Shown here piece by piece: positions 52,944-62,643 of a DNA stretch of 64,000 nucleotides; position 1 is the stretch's first letter; every line of letters begins with the position of its first letter. The notes under the pieces were generated by a model. The model was not told the origin of the DNA, made no database searches, and worked only from the letters and a program-made list of their open reading frames with translations. The position numbers were made by a program, and so were the translations under genes. Origin of the DNA: JBKECF01 sp047974375 (GTDB lineage Bacteria > Bacillota > Clostridia > Lachnospirales > CAMZNU01); NCBI GenBank assembly GCA_047974375.1, contig JBKECF010000095.1, forward strand, positions 1-64,000. The letters are read 5' to 3'.

Positions 52944-53711
52944 TTATGATTTTTTTCGATATGAGGTTGGAGTTATATTTGTTTTTTTCTTAAAAACTTT
53001 TGCAAAATAAAAATAGTCATTATATCCAACCTTACTAGCTATTAGTGATATAGGTAGGTCTGTATTTTTAAGTAAATATATAGCCTTTTCAATGCGAATA
53101 TTTGTTAGGTAGGAGCTGAAAGTTTCTCCCATTTCCTGGCTAAATATTTGGCTGGCATAATTTGGATTAATGGAGCATAGGTCTGCCAGCTTTTGTATTG
53201 GTATGTCTATTTCGAAATTTTGGTTAATATAATCAATCATAATTTGAACCATTTTATTTTCTACTTTAATTAATTGTGGAATAAAACCTTGTATCGCCTC
53301 TTTTTCTGTAGCTTTATAAGGTATAGAAGTATTTTCTTGCTCCAAAAGTTTATTGTAGGCCTTACACATTAAATCTGTTATTTCACTTTTTGAAAAGGGT
53401 TTAAGACAGTAGCCTATAGCACTGTAATACATTGCCCGTTGTGCATAAGCAAATTCAGCATAGCCACTTATTATTATAAATAGTGTGTTTAGCTGTAGTG
53501 CTTTTATTTCTTGTAATAGCTCAAGGCCACCCATACCAGGCATTTGTATGTCGGCAAAAACTAAATGGGGTTTTAGTGTTTTTATAAGTTTTAATCCTGC
53601 AATACCATCATAAGCTTCTCCAATAATTTCAAAATAGTTTTGGTCTTTTATAGTTGCCATAAGACTTTTAATTATCCATTTTTCATCATCAAGTATAATT
53701 GCTTTATACAT
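52944..53711 (-). CDS. Response regulator, YesN/AraC type
   Basis: 255 residues from the ATG at 53711, seven bases after CAGGAG. The receiver domain (1-120) has LDDEKW and the phosphoacceptor Asp in VFADIQMPGMGG (about residue 55). The C-terminal AraC HTH spans about 155-253 (PIQKLADLCSINPNYASQIF...VGYNDYFYFAKVFKK). It is coded directly after its sensor kinase and probably switches on the glycan genes on both sides. Confidence 0.93.
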   Translation of the reverse strand: MYKAIILDDEKWIIKSLMATIKDQNYFEIIGEAYDGIAGLKLIKTLKPHLVFADIQMPGMGGLELLQEIKALQLNTLFIIISGYAEFAYAQRAMYYSAIGYCLKPFSKSEITDLMCKAYNKLLEQENTSIPYKATEKEAIQGFIPQLIKVENKMVQIMIDYINQNFEIDIPIQKLADLCSINPNYASQIFSQEMGETFSSYLTNIRIEKAIYLLKNTDLPISLIASKVGYNDYFYFAKVFKKKTNITPTSYRKKS

Positions 53712-53724
53712 AAAAATTCTCCTG

Positions 53725-55476
53725 TTATATAGATTCTTTATATGGAATTTTAAATTCAATTTTTGTTTTTTCATTTGCCTTTGAATAAATATGCAATTTA
53801 TATTCTTCGCCATAATAAAGGGTTATTCGTCTATTTACATTGTACAAACCTATATTAGTTTCTTGATTGGTTTTTTTATTGGAAAAATCTGTCCCATTTA
53901 TTAAATTTAAAACATATTTAAGTCGATCATCTGTCATTCCAACACCAGTATCTTCCACCCATATAACTAAAAGGTTGTTTTTGTTTTTTTTACCGCCAAT
54001 AGTTAGGGTGCTTTTTTTAAGACTTTTTTCTATGCCGTGTTGAACTGCATTTTCTACTAAAGGCTGAATTATCATTCTAGGAATTACTGCGTTGTATATA
54101 TCTGGGGAAATGTTATAAACTACATCAAAACGGTTTTCAAACCTTGTTTTTTGAATTTCAATATAGGATTTAATAACATCTATTTCGTGGTAAAGTGCCA
54201 CAACTTCGTTTTCTATGCTGTATCTATAAATATTTGCAAGAGCAGAGGTTATGCTAATTATACCATCCTTGTGATTTTCTGTTGCCATTCCACATATTAG
54301 AGTTAGGGTGTTATATAAAAAGTGTGGGTTTATTTGGCTTCTAAGGAAGGCGATTTCGGAGCGACGCTCGTTTAATTCCATTTCGTACATCTTATTGTAG
54401 GTTGTAAAAATATCTCTGTTTAACCTATCTATTTCGTCCATCATATGGTTGTATGACGTGGCTATATTATATGCCTCTAAACACAATTGCCTTGAAGTAT
54501 CTATACTTATTCTCTCTTTTAATGCATTTCTCTTTCTAGTTGTTACTTTATCCATTATATTAGTTAGTTCGTAAAAAGCGTTGGATATTTTTTTCATGTT
54601 TCTATAAAATACCATGCTTATTAAAGTTAAAGTAAATAGTAAAATAATGAATTGTTTTTTTACCATAGAGATTATTTTTTTTGTATAGATGGATTGATTA
54701 ATTAAAGTGTACAAATAGGAATTGCTAGCTTTTACATAAAACTTTTGACCATTATAAGTTTGGCTATTATAAATTATACTAAATTCCTTTGAAGATGGGT
54801 CTGTATGTTTCATGGCTTTGTATAAATTGTTATTACCAAAAATTAAACTATTATTTGTATTTATAAACAATAATTCTACAGGCATAAAGTTATCATCTAT
54901 ATATGCGTCTCCAAGTAAAGTAGAAATATTTATAGTTATATTTAATGTTCCTATATAACGAGAGTCTATTGTTGCTAGGTTGTAAACAGGCATTGAAAGA
55001 ATTTGGCAAGGGTAGGGCGTGCCATCAACTATTAGTTTTTTTCTATCTGAAAATTTTAATTGGGAATCTTTTTCAATAGAGTTATAAAGTGAAAAGTCAC
55101 CCATTACATTAGCAAAGGTTTCATTTTGACCAATAATTGCTATATCTAAAATGCTATTGTTTAGCAATTTTGTATTATTTAGTAAGTTAATTACTTGTTG
55201 ATACAAAGTGAATTTTTTTTCTGGGTCATCTTCAATTAAATATTTTTGAATAATTTTGTTATATGCAATACTTGAAGCTATATTTTTTAGGTTATCTAGG
55301 TTTTTTTCTGTTGCGTACAATACTTGAGATGAATAATCTTCTTGATTGCTTTTTACTGTACTATTTAATAAACGTGAATAGGAGAAAATACTGAATACAG
55401 TTAATAAAATCAAGCTGATACCTAGAAAAAAAGCTAAATAAAGTATTTGCTTCCTAAGGGGTTGTTGTTTTTTCAT
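53725..55476 (-). CDS. Sensor histidine kinase, YesM type
   Basis: 583 residues. Two membrane segments (about 10-32 and 275-293) enclose an extracellular Cache-like sensor of about 240 residues. A HAMP-like linker follows, then the His-kinase motif SQINPHFLYNTL with the phosphorylated His near 380, and the ATPase domain (PLVENAVQHGIE, WVEDTGVGM, IGLYNVNRR). Typical partners are glycan-binding lipoproteins. Start and RBS (AGGAGGTATTAT) are clear. The receptor ligand is unknown. Confidence 0.93.
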   Translation of the reverse strand: MKKQQPLRKQILYLAFFLGISLILLTVFSIFSYSRLLNSTVKSNQEDYSSQVLYATEKNLDNLKNIASSIAYNKIIQKYLIEDDPEKKFTLYQQVINLLNNTKLLNNSILDIAIIGQNETFANVMGDFSLYNSIEKDSQLKFSDRKKLIVDGTPYPCQILSMPVYNLATIDSRYIGTLNITINISTLLGDAYIDDNFMPVELLFINTNNSLIFGNNNLYKAMKHTDPSSKEFSIIYNSQTYNGQKFYVKASNSYLYTLINQSIYTKKIISMVKKQFIILLFTLTLISMVFYRNMKKISNAFYELTNIMDKVTTRKRNALKERISIDTSRQLCLEAYNIATSYNHMMDEIDRLNRDIFTTYNKMYEMELNERRSEIAFLRSQINPHFLYNTLTLICGMATENHKDGIISITSALANIYRYSIENEVVALYHEIDVIKSYIEIQKTRFENRFDVVYNISPDIYNAVIPRMIIQPLVENAVQHGIEKSLKKSTLTIGGKKNKNNLLVIWVEDTGVGMTDDRLKYVLNLINGTDFSNKKTNQETNIGLYNVNRRITLYYGEEYKLHIYSKANEKTKIEFKIPYKESI

Positions 55477-55673
55477 ATAATACCTCCTAAAATATTATAT
55501 ATTAAAAGTAAACTGTAAAATATGGAAAATTCTAAAGCTAATATGCAAATTTATGATAATAAATATAAGAATATAAGAAATATGCATAAATGAATAATCT
55601 ATATGCATTTTTTTTTAATCTTTTTTTCTATAGTATTTATTGTAGATATAGGGCTAAAGATGTGAGGTGAAAA

Positions 55674-58259
55674 ATGAAAATAGCAAATATGCGTGTGGAA
55701 GGTAAAGTTACACCAATAGACATAGACGTAACACCGTCCTTTACATGGAATGTAGTAGGAAATGAAAAAAATTGGGAGCAAAGCAGTTATAGAATAATTG
55801 TAGGAAGAAGCAAAAAGCTTATGGAGAATATAATTTGGGATACAGGATGGAAAAATTCGAGTTTAATGAATGCTATTTTTAATAGCTGTATTCTATTGTG
55901 TTCTAATGCTATGTATTTTTGGAAAGTTTTACTAAAAGATAAAAATTTTGAAGTTATAGAAAGTGACATAGAAAAATTTGAAACGGCGTTTTTTAGCCAA
56001 GATTGTTGGCATGGTAAATGGATTGGTGAAAAAGAAGATGGTGTGTATAAAATATATAGAAAAAAATTTTTATTAAATAAAGAAATAAAAAGTGCAAAGT
56101 TATTTATTTCTGGTTTAGGGCACTACACGTTTAAATTAAATAATAAATCTGTTAGTGACAGAGTGTTAGAACCAGGGTGGACAAACTACAATAAAACCTG
56201 TTTTTATTCTACCTATAACATTACTTCTTATTTAAACTATGGCGAAAATGCCATTGGGGTTTTTCTTGGAGATGGTATGTATAATGTATCTGGAGGAAGA
56301 TATGTTTATTATGAGCGAAGTTATGGCAAGTGCAAAATGATGGTGCAAATGAATATTACTTACACAGATGGAACTACCCATGAAATTTTTACCGATAATA
56401 CTTGGAAAGTGGCGAAAAGTCCCCTAACTTTTAGTTGTATTTATGGTGGAGAAGATTATGATGGCAGATTAGAGCAGGATGGATTTTCTCACAAGGATTT
56501 TTTAGAGGATGATAACTGGGAGATTGCACAAATAGTTAATAGCCCTAAAGGTATATTGCGTGCACAGGTAAATCCGCCTTTAAAAGTTAAAAAGGTATAT
56601 GAACCTGTTGCAATTGAAGAACTAGAACAGGGAGCTTTTTTATACGATTTTGGCAGGAATTTTTCAGGACGTACCCATTTAAAATTAAAGTCAAATAATA
56701 ACTGGGGTCAAAAGGTGACTTTAGTAACAGGAGAACTCTTAGATGAGAATAAAATACCAAATCAAAAAGTTACAGGCATGGGGTATCATTGGCAATATAC
56801 AATGAATGAAAAGTATGAACAGGATTATACGCCAATGTTTGCCTATACAGGCTTTAGATATGTGAAAGTTGAAGGGGCAGTTCCAAAAAAATATGAGCAT
56901 AAGTATAGGGGAATGCCAATTATAGAGGTTTTAGAAGGTGAATTTATATATACAGATGTAGAAACAAATGGTGAATTCACATGCTCCAATGAGTTGTTTA
57001 ATAGTATTCATAAAATTATAAATCAATCTATATTAAGTAATATGAAAAGCCTATTAACGGATTGCCCTCATAGAGAAAGATTAGGCTGGCTAGAACAAAC
57101 ACATTTAATAGGACCATCTATTATGCATAACTACAATGTGCATAATTTATATAAAAAAATTCAAATGGACATAAAAGACTCTCAAAGAGAAAATGGTTTA
57201 GTGCCTGATATTTGTCCGGAGTATGTGGTGTTTGGATATCATGAGGGGTTTGTGGATTCTCCAGAGTGGGGAAGTGCATCTATAATAAATCCATGGCATC
57301 TATATTTGCGTTATGGCGATATAACAATACTTAGGGATTATTATGAAACAATGAAAAAATATTTGTGCTACTTGACGGATAAAACGCATAATTATTTATT
57401 GCATCATGGATTAGGTGATTGGCTTGATGAAGGACCTAATAAACCATATTCACAAAATACGCCTGTGCCTCTTGTTGCCACAGCAATATATTATTACGAC
57501 ATTGTTATTATGGGAAATGTAGCAAGTATATTAAAAATTGGAGAAGATGAGATTTATTTTAAACAGTTGGCCAATAAAGTAAAAGGTGAATATAATATAC
57601 AATTTTTTGACCATCAGACTTATAGATATGCTACAGGAAGCCAAACAGCCCAAGCAATGAGTCTTGTATTTGGTCTTGTAGAGGAAAAAAGCAAGAAAAG
57701 AGTTTTGGAATATCTAATTAAGGATATTGAAAATAGAGGATATAAAATTACTTCTGGTGATATTGGTCACTCATATTTATTTAAAATACTTATGGAAAAT
57801 AATTATAGTTACATACTAGATAAAATGATAAATAAAACAGATAGCCCTGGTTATGGGTATCAGATAAAATACGGTGCTACTACATTAGCTGAAGAATGGG
57901 ATGGACCTAATCCAGATAATCCCCATGGCTCTCAAAATCATTTAATGTTAGGTGGAATTGAAGAATGGTTTTATAGTGGAATTGCTGGAATTAAATTTGC
58001 AAATGACGCTACTAGAATAATTATAAAGCCAAGTTTTATAGAAAGTTGTAGCTTTGTTAATGCGTGGGTAACTCACCAATATGGAGTTGTAAAGGTTAGT
58101 TGGCAAAAAGAAAAGGATGAAATTTTTATAGCAATAGAGATACCGCCAAATACCCACGGAATATTTATAAATGAATATGATTTACAAAAAAAAGAATTAG
58201 GTTCAGGAAAACATAAATTTGCAGTAAATAGATATAATCATAATGAAAAGAAAAAATAA
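55674..58259 (+). CDS. Alpha-L-rhamnosidase, GH78 family
   Basis: 861 residues without signal peptide, so the substrate must be imported first. Domains in order are a beta N-terminal domain, the Bac_rhamnosid_N region (SGLGHYTFKLNNKSV), a concanavalin-like domain, then the catalytic (alpha/alpha)6 barrel. The barrel carries DCPHRERLGWLEQ (about 464-476), GLGDWLDEG and TTLAEEWDG with acid residues, and the C-terminal domain follows. It hydrolyses terminal rhamnose. GTGAGGTGAAAA precedes the ATG. The gene diverges from the sensor kinase, whose regulator probably controls it. Confidence 0.94.
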   Translation: MKIANMRVEGKVTPIDIDVTPSFTWNVVGNEKNWEQSSYRIIVGRSKKLMENIIWDTGWKNSSLMNAIFNSCILLCSNAMYFWKVLLKDKNFEVIESDIEKFETAFFSQDCWHGKWIGEKEDGVYKIYRKKFLLNKEIKSAKLFISGLGHYTFKLNNKSVSDRVLEPGWTNYNKTCFYSTYNITSYLNYGENAIGVFLGDGMYNVSGGRYVYYERSYGKCKMMVQMNITYTDGTTHEIFTDNTWKVAKSPLTFSCIYGGEDYDGRLEQDGFSHKDFLEDDNWEIAQIVNSPKGILRAQVNPPLKVKKVYEPVAIEELEQGAFLYDFGRNFSGRTHLKLKSNNNWGQKVTLVTGELLDENKIPNQKVTGMGYHWQYTMNEKYEQDYTPMFAYTGFRYVKVEGAVPKKYEHKYRGMPIIEVLEGEFIYTDVETNGEFTCSNELFNSIHKIINQSILSNMKSLLTDCPHRERLGWLEQTHLIGPSIMHNYNVHNLYKKIQMDIKDSQRENGLVPDICPEYVVFGYHEGFVDSPEWGSASIINPWHLYLRYGDITILRDYYETMKKYLCYLTDKTHNYLLHHGLGDWLDEGPNKPYSQNTPVPLVATAIYYYDIVIMGNVASILKIGEDEIYFKQLANKVKGEYNIQFFDHQTYRYATGSQTAQAMSLVFGLVEEKSKKRVLEYLIKDIENRGYKITSGDIGHSYLFKILMENNYSYILDKMINKTDSPGYGYQIKYGATTLAEEWDGPNPDNPHGSQNHLMLGGIEEWFYSGIAGIKFANDATRIIIKPSFIESCSFVNAWVTHQYGVVKVSWQKEKDEIFIAIEIPPNTHGIFINEYDLQKKELGSGKHKFAVNRYNHNEKKK

Positions 58260-58274
58260 AACTATGCAAAAATT

Positions 58275-58535
58275 ATGCTGAACCAGCAGTTCTGCTCTGG
58301 TCATAAAGCATGGCTCTAAGACCAAACTAAGCCAACAAGTTGGCAAAAATTGTGTCTATGCAGAACAACGGTGAACGGTTGATAAATGCGGAGCTAGATG
58401 CATGCTCGAGCAATTTACGGAGTAAACGACCAGAGCATTTAGTTTTTGTGAAACAAAAATTCAGACTCGCTATTTTTGTACCGCTGTCGCTAGTTATATG
58501 TTTTCTTAAAACCTAATTTCCTTATATCTATTGTA
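58275..58535. repeat. Palindrome-rich intergenic repeat, family B, copy 2 (inverted)
   Basis: About 260 bp that match 14637-14852 in reverse orientation, with an additional module at its left (CTCTGGTCATAAAGCATGG). It has palindromes such as CCAACAAGTTGG and TTTACGGAGTAAA. It fills the 302-bp gap between the GH78 gene and the deleted glycosidase gene and ends about 25 bases before the latter's ribosome binding site. Confidence 0.75.
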
Positions 58536-58560
58536 GTAAAAAGAAAGGAGTAAGTAAATT

Positions 58561-58890
58561 ATGAAGCTAAAGGATAAAAGAATTCAAGCCTATTTAACAC
58601 CTTATAAATATCCAGAACCTGTTTTAGTGGGTTCTGGTATATCTGGAAGTTTTGATGAGCAAGCTGTGGATATACCTTTTGTAACTTATTACAATAATAA
58701 GTTTTACATATTATATACAGGATATGACGGAGTTGGGTATCAATCGGCCTTGGCAACTAGTGAGGATTTAGTTCGTTATGATGGCATATTATATCATTTT
58801 TATTGTGCAACGCCCTATAAAGATGGGGACGCAACAAATGCACTTGGCGAATACAGAACAATAGCACTTGCGACAAGTAGACCGATATAA
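58561..58890 (+). pseudogene. Glycosidase (GH43/GH130-like five-blade propeller) with internal deletion
   Basis: 109 residues with an intact start (AAAGGAG upstream). Residues 1-70 match the opening of a propeller-type glycosidase (SGISGSFDEQAVDIPFVTYYNNKFY, given here as about 26-50). Residues 72-109 match the usual end of the same family (YDGILYHFYCATPYKDGD, GEYRTIALATSRP). The joined region at SEDLV-RYDG lacks about 200 residues of the middle blades and with them the catalytic residues. The frame is kept across the deletion. The product is almost certainly inactive. Confidence 0.7.
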
Positions 58891-58916
58891 ATTTTTTTTA
58901 AGAAAGGAGCTGGAGT

Positions 58917-59855
58917 GTGAATAAAAAAACAATAAAAGAAAAAGTGGCGGATTTTACAATATCCCTTTGGCGACAAAGAGAATTATTATTTTTGGCTTTA
59001 CCTGCAATTATTTTAGTATTGATTTTTAAATATGCATCGATGTATGGAGTACTAATAGCTCTAAAAGATTATAAACCAAGATTAGGCATATGGAATAGTC
59101 CTTGGGAAGAGCCGTTGCTTGGTAACTTTATAAGATTTTTTAACTATACAGGTTGTTGGAATTTAATATGGAATACAGTAAAGGTTGGAGTAGTAACAAT
59201 GCTTTGTACTTTTCCGGCTCCGATTATATTTGCATTACTATTAAATGAACTTAGAGGCAAATGGTTTAAAAGGGGTGTACAAACAATATCTTATATACCG
59301 CATTTTATTTCTGCAGTTGTAATTGTTGGTATGTTAAATAATTTTGGCTCTTTAGATGGAGTTTTTAATAGTGTAAGAGCTATGTTCGGCTTTGATCCTG
59401 TTAATATGAATTCAGGAAGTGAGTATTTTTTGCTTATGTATGTAGGTTCAGCAGTATGGCAAGGAATGGGCTGGGGTTCTATTATATATTTGGCTGCACT
59501 TTCAAATATAGATACAACTCTTTATGATGTCGCGAATATTGACGGTGCAAATAGATGGCAGAAGATTAAAAATATAGCATGGCCAACAATTATGCCTACA
59601 ACAACTATTTTGCTTATAATGAACGCTGGTAGAGTACTGCAAGCAGATTATACAAAGGTATTACTAATGCAAAATGATACTAACAGAAGTTTAATAGATG
59701 TAATAGGTACATATGTATACAGAGTTGGTATTGTGCAAGGAGAATTTGAATATGCAACGGCAGTAAATCTTTTTGTATCTATTGCTAGTTTTATAATGGT
59801 TTTTGGAACTAATAAAATAACTCAAAAAATGAATCCAGAAAATAGTTTGTGGTAG
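58917..59855 (+). CDS. lplB: ABC transporter permease LplB-like
   Basis: 312 residues from a GTG at 58917 after AGAAAGGAG. Six membrane segments. The EAA loop reads VANIDGANRWQKIKNIAWP (about 210-228). It pairs with the next gene to form the membrane channel of a glycan-import transporter (CUT1/LplBC type). The ATPase is not in the operon, as is usual for this group, which shares a common MsmK-like ATPase. Confidence 0.92.
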   Translation: MNKKTIKEKVADFTISLWRQRELLFLALPAIILVLIFKYASMYGVLIALKDYKPRLGIWNSPWEEPLLGNFIRFFNYTGCWNLIWNTVKVGVVTMLCTFPAPIIFALLLNELRGKWFKRGVQTISYIPHFISAVVIVGMLNNFGSLDGVFNSVRAMFGFDPVNMNSGSEYFLLMYVGSAVWQGMGWGSIIYLAALSNIDTTLYDVANIDGANRWQKIKNIAWPTIMPTTTILLIMNAGRVLQADYTKVLLMQNDTNRSLIDVIGTYVYRVGIVQGEFEYATAVNLFVSIASFIMVFGTNKITQKMNPENSLW

Positions 59856-59864
59856 GAGGTTATA

Positions 59865-60758
59865 ATGAAGAAGAAAAATCAAATACATATTGGAAGCTAT
59901 TCTGTTGATGTATTTTTAGTATTGATTATGACTTTAATTTGTATAGTTATGATTTACCCCTTTGCAAATATTGTGGCTATTTCCCTAAGTAGCAGCGCAC
60001 AAATTAGTACGGGTTCAGTAACATGGTTGCCAAAGGAGTTTAATATTGAAGGATACAAAATTGTATTTGGACAAAATGACATTTGGGTTGCTTATAAAAA
60101 TACGATTATATATGCCATTGTGGCTACTGCTATAAATTTATTTTGTACATCGATGATAGCCTATTCTTTGATGGTAAAAGATTTTGTATTGCGAAAGCAC
60201 ATTACTATATTTTTACTTATTACAATGTTTTTTAATGGAGGAACCGTTCCGACATATTTAGTAATTAGTAAATTAAATTTAATGAATACAATGTGGGCTT
60301 TAGTTTTGCCAAATGCTATATCAGCATACAATGTTTTTGTATACAGAGCATTTTATAAAGGTATATCAACAGAAATAAGAGAGGCAGCAAGAGTAGATGG
60401 CGCAAATGAAAGGACTATTCTTTTTAAAATATATGTACCACTTTCAAAGGCGTTGTTTGCAACTTTTGGCTTATTCTCGGCTGTGTATATATGGAATAGT
60501 TATTTTGAGGCTTTATTATATATTAAAGATGCCAATAAACAACCAATTCAAATGATTTTAAGACAAGTGCTATTTACGTCGGGAGCTGATGGAGGAACTT
60601 TTGATGGCGTAAACGAAATGGTTCAAAATGGTGTAATAAATCCTAAAAATGTGCAATACGCATGTATTGTAGCTACAATTGGGCCGATTTTATTAGTTTA
60701 TCCATTTATACAAAAACATTTTACCCAAGGTATGCAAATAGGAGCTGTAAAAGGTTAG
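59865..60758 (+). CDS. lplC: ABC transporter permease LplC-like
   Basis: 297 residues, six membrane segments. The EAA loop is REAARVDGANERTILFKIY (about 175-193). GTAGGAGGTTATA precedes the ATG, nine bases after the lplB stop. Partner of the preceding permease. Confidence 0.92.
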   Translation: MKKKNQIHIGSYSVDVFLVLIMTLICIVMIYPFANIVAISLSSSAQISTGSVTWLPKEFNIEGYKIVFGQNDIWVAYKNTIIYAIVATAINLFCTSMIAYSLMVKDFVLRKHITIFLLITMFFNGGTVPTYLVISKLNLMNTMWALVLPNAISAYNVFVYRAFYKGISTEIREAARVDGANERTILFKIYVPLSKALFATFGLFSAVYIWNSYFEALLYIKDANKQPIQMILRQVLFTSGADGGTFDGVNEMVQNGVINPKNVQYACIVATIGPILLVYPFIQKHFTQGMQIGAVKG

Positions 60759-60785
60759 TTTTATATTAATAAAGGAGAGATGTAA

Positions 60786-62489
60786 ATGAAGAAAAAAAGA
60801 ATTTTATCAATGTTGCTTGCTTTATCTATGAGTTTTACTTTAATTGCTGGCTGTTCAAAGGACGAAGGTATGAATAATAAAGATGTATCCAAGGAAGAAA
60901 CAACGGGACTTATGGAAAATGGAGAACTATATTTTCCAGAGCTTCCAAACAATACCTTGGCTATTACAGTGTCTGTACCGAACTTTGGTACAGATCCACA
61001 AGGAACAGCTGTACAGGAATTATGGCAGAAAAAAATGGAAGACTATTTAGGCTGTAAATTAGATATTACATGGAATATGACACCTTGGCTAGATTATAGA
61101 GAAAATGAAAAGGTTCTACTTCAAACAGATGATATTCCAGATGTATCAACTTATTCACAAGGTACCTATGTAAATGAATTTGGGTCAGATGGTATAGTAC
61201 TAGACATATTAAAGTATTCTGATTATTTAGAGTATTACCCAAACTTTGTAAAAGAAACTAATGGCGGAGAGGCATATGCATATAACAATGATGGAACGGC
61301 GTATTATTTTATGGATGGTTTTGAAAATCCAGAAAATATAACAGGTGCTCAATCTTTTACTTCCTTCGCCTATAGATTTGACATATTGAAAAATAATAAT
61401 CTTGTGCCAGCGTCTACATTAGATGAGTTTAATAAGCTCTGTGAAAAACTACAAGAATTAATTGACAATGGAACAATTGATGCTAACTATGTAATGTCTA
61501 ACTCAGATAAAAATTATTCTTTTTATCGTGGTTTTGTAGGTATATTTCATACTTGGGATACAACTTATTGGAATGGAGAAAAATGGTCATTTGGACCAGT
61601 TGAAGATAATTTTAGAGAAATGTTAAAGTACTTAAATGGTTTATATAATAAAGGTTTTATTGACCCAGAATTTGCAACAGACAATGGAGATTATTGTACA
61701 GAAAAAGCTGTTACTGGCAATCATCTAATTGTTCCAACGTTATGGGCAGGTATGGCAAAAATGTGGAATACACAAAGTACAGATGAAACTCAGGAATGGG
61801 GATTAGCATATTTACCAGAAAATAGTGCCTATGGTACGCCTTGGAAATGGGGTTCTAGACAAACAGGTAAATCTCTTAAAGACTCAATGGGCGTAATTAT
61901 TTCATCGGATACAGAATATCCAGAATGGGTTGTAAGAATGATTGATTATCAATATTCCGACGAAATGATAGAAATGATGAATTGGGGTATAGAGGGGGAA
62001 ACATATACTGTAAATAATGGCGACCATGCATTTACTGAGGGAATACTGAGTGCAGAGGATCCTGTGCAAGCTGCAGCGGATTATGGAATCATGTCATCTT
62101 CAGCCTGCCGTACAGGTATACCATTTACACCACTTACTTTTGAAGCATCAACAGAAATGATACCAGAAGAACCGTGGTGGAACAGTGATGATGGTTTTTA
62201 TTCTGGCAAGTATTGGTTTGAGTCAGGCAAAATAGGTGGCGATGAATCTGTATCACCCTATGATAGGCCTCCGGTTTTAGTTTTATCAGATGAAGAGGCA
62301 ACAACTAAGGCGGAATTTACAATAAGTTGTGAAACCTATGCAAAGGAAAATTCTCTTAAATTTATAACAGGCGAATTAGATATAAATGATGATGCAGCTT
62401 GGGAAAGTTATAAAGAGGGAGTAAAAAGCCAAGTAATAGATTACGATGGAACATTGCTAATGCTGCAAGAAAAATCAGTCTTAGATTAA
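60786..62489 (+). CDS. lplA: Extracellular solute-binding lipoprotein (LplA-like) 2
   Basis: 567 residues. The lipobox IAGC (Cys23) is followed by an Asp/Glu-rich linker and the binding domain, with CKLDITWNMTPW, DDIPDVSTYSQG and a C-terminal WWNSDDGFYSGKYW. It captures oligosaccharides and delivers them to LplBC. AAGGAGAGATGT precedes the ATG. A terminator follows, so lplBCA is one operon, possibly with the deleted glycosidase in front. Confidence 0.92.
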   Translation: MKKKRILSMLLALSMSFTLIAGCSKDEGMNNKDVSKEETTGLMENGELYFPELPNNTLAITVSVPNFGTDPQGTAVQELWQKKMEDYLGCKLDITWNMTPWLDYRENEKVLLQTDDIPDVSTYSQGTYVNEFGSDGIVLDILKYSDYLEYYPNFVKETNGGEAYAYNNDGTAYYFMDGFENPENITGAQSFTSFAYRFDILKNNNLVPASTLDEFNKLCEKLQELIDNGTIDANYVMSNSDKNYSFYRGFVGIFHTWDTTYWNGEKWSFGPVEDNFREMLKYLNGLYNKGFIDPEFATDNGDYCTEKAVTGNHLIVPTLWAGMAKMWNTQSTDETQEWGLAYLPENSAYGTPWKWGSRQTGKSLKDSMGVIISSDTEYPEWVVRMIDYQYSDEMIEMMNWGIEGETYTVNNGDHAFTEGILSAEDPVQAAADYGIMSSSACRTGIPFTPLTFEASTEMIPEEPWWNSDDGFYSGKYWFESGKIGGDESVSPYDRPPVLVLSDEEATTKAEFTISCETYAKENSLKFITGELDINDDAAWESYKEGVKSQVIDYDGTLLMLQEKSVLD

Positions 62490-62500
62490 ATTGTAAAAAT

Positions 62501-62534
62501 GGAGTTGTCTTTGGCAGCTCCTTATTTTTATAGA
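62501..62534 (+). terminator. Terminator after the lplBCA operon
   Basis: GGAGTTGTC pairs with GGCAGCTCC (two G-U/mismatch positions) with a loop of three Ts, then TTATTTTTAT follows. Confidence 0.75.
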
Positions 62535-62643
62535 ATGGGTGTTAAAATTCAACTATATTATATGAAAAATAACCCATAGGATAAATATGGAATAATAAGT
62601 AAAGTATAAACTAAAGTAGTTGAATAAAAAATGGAGGAAAAAA

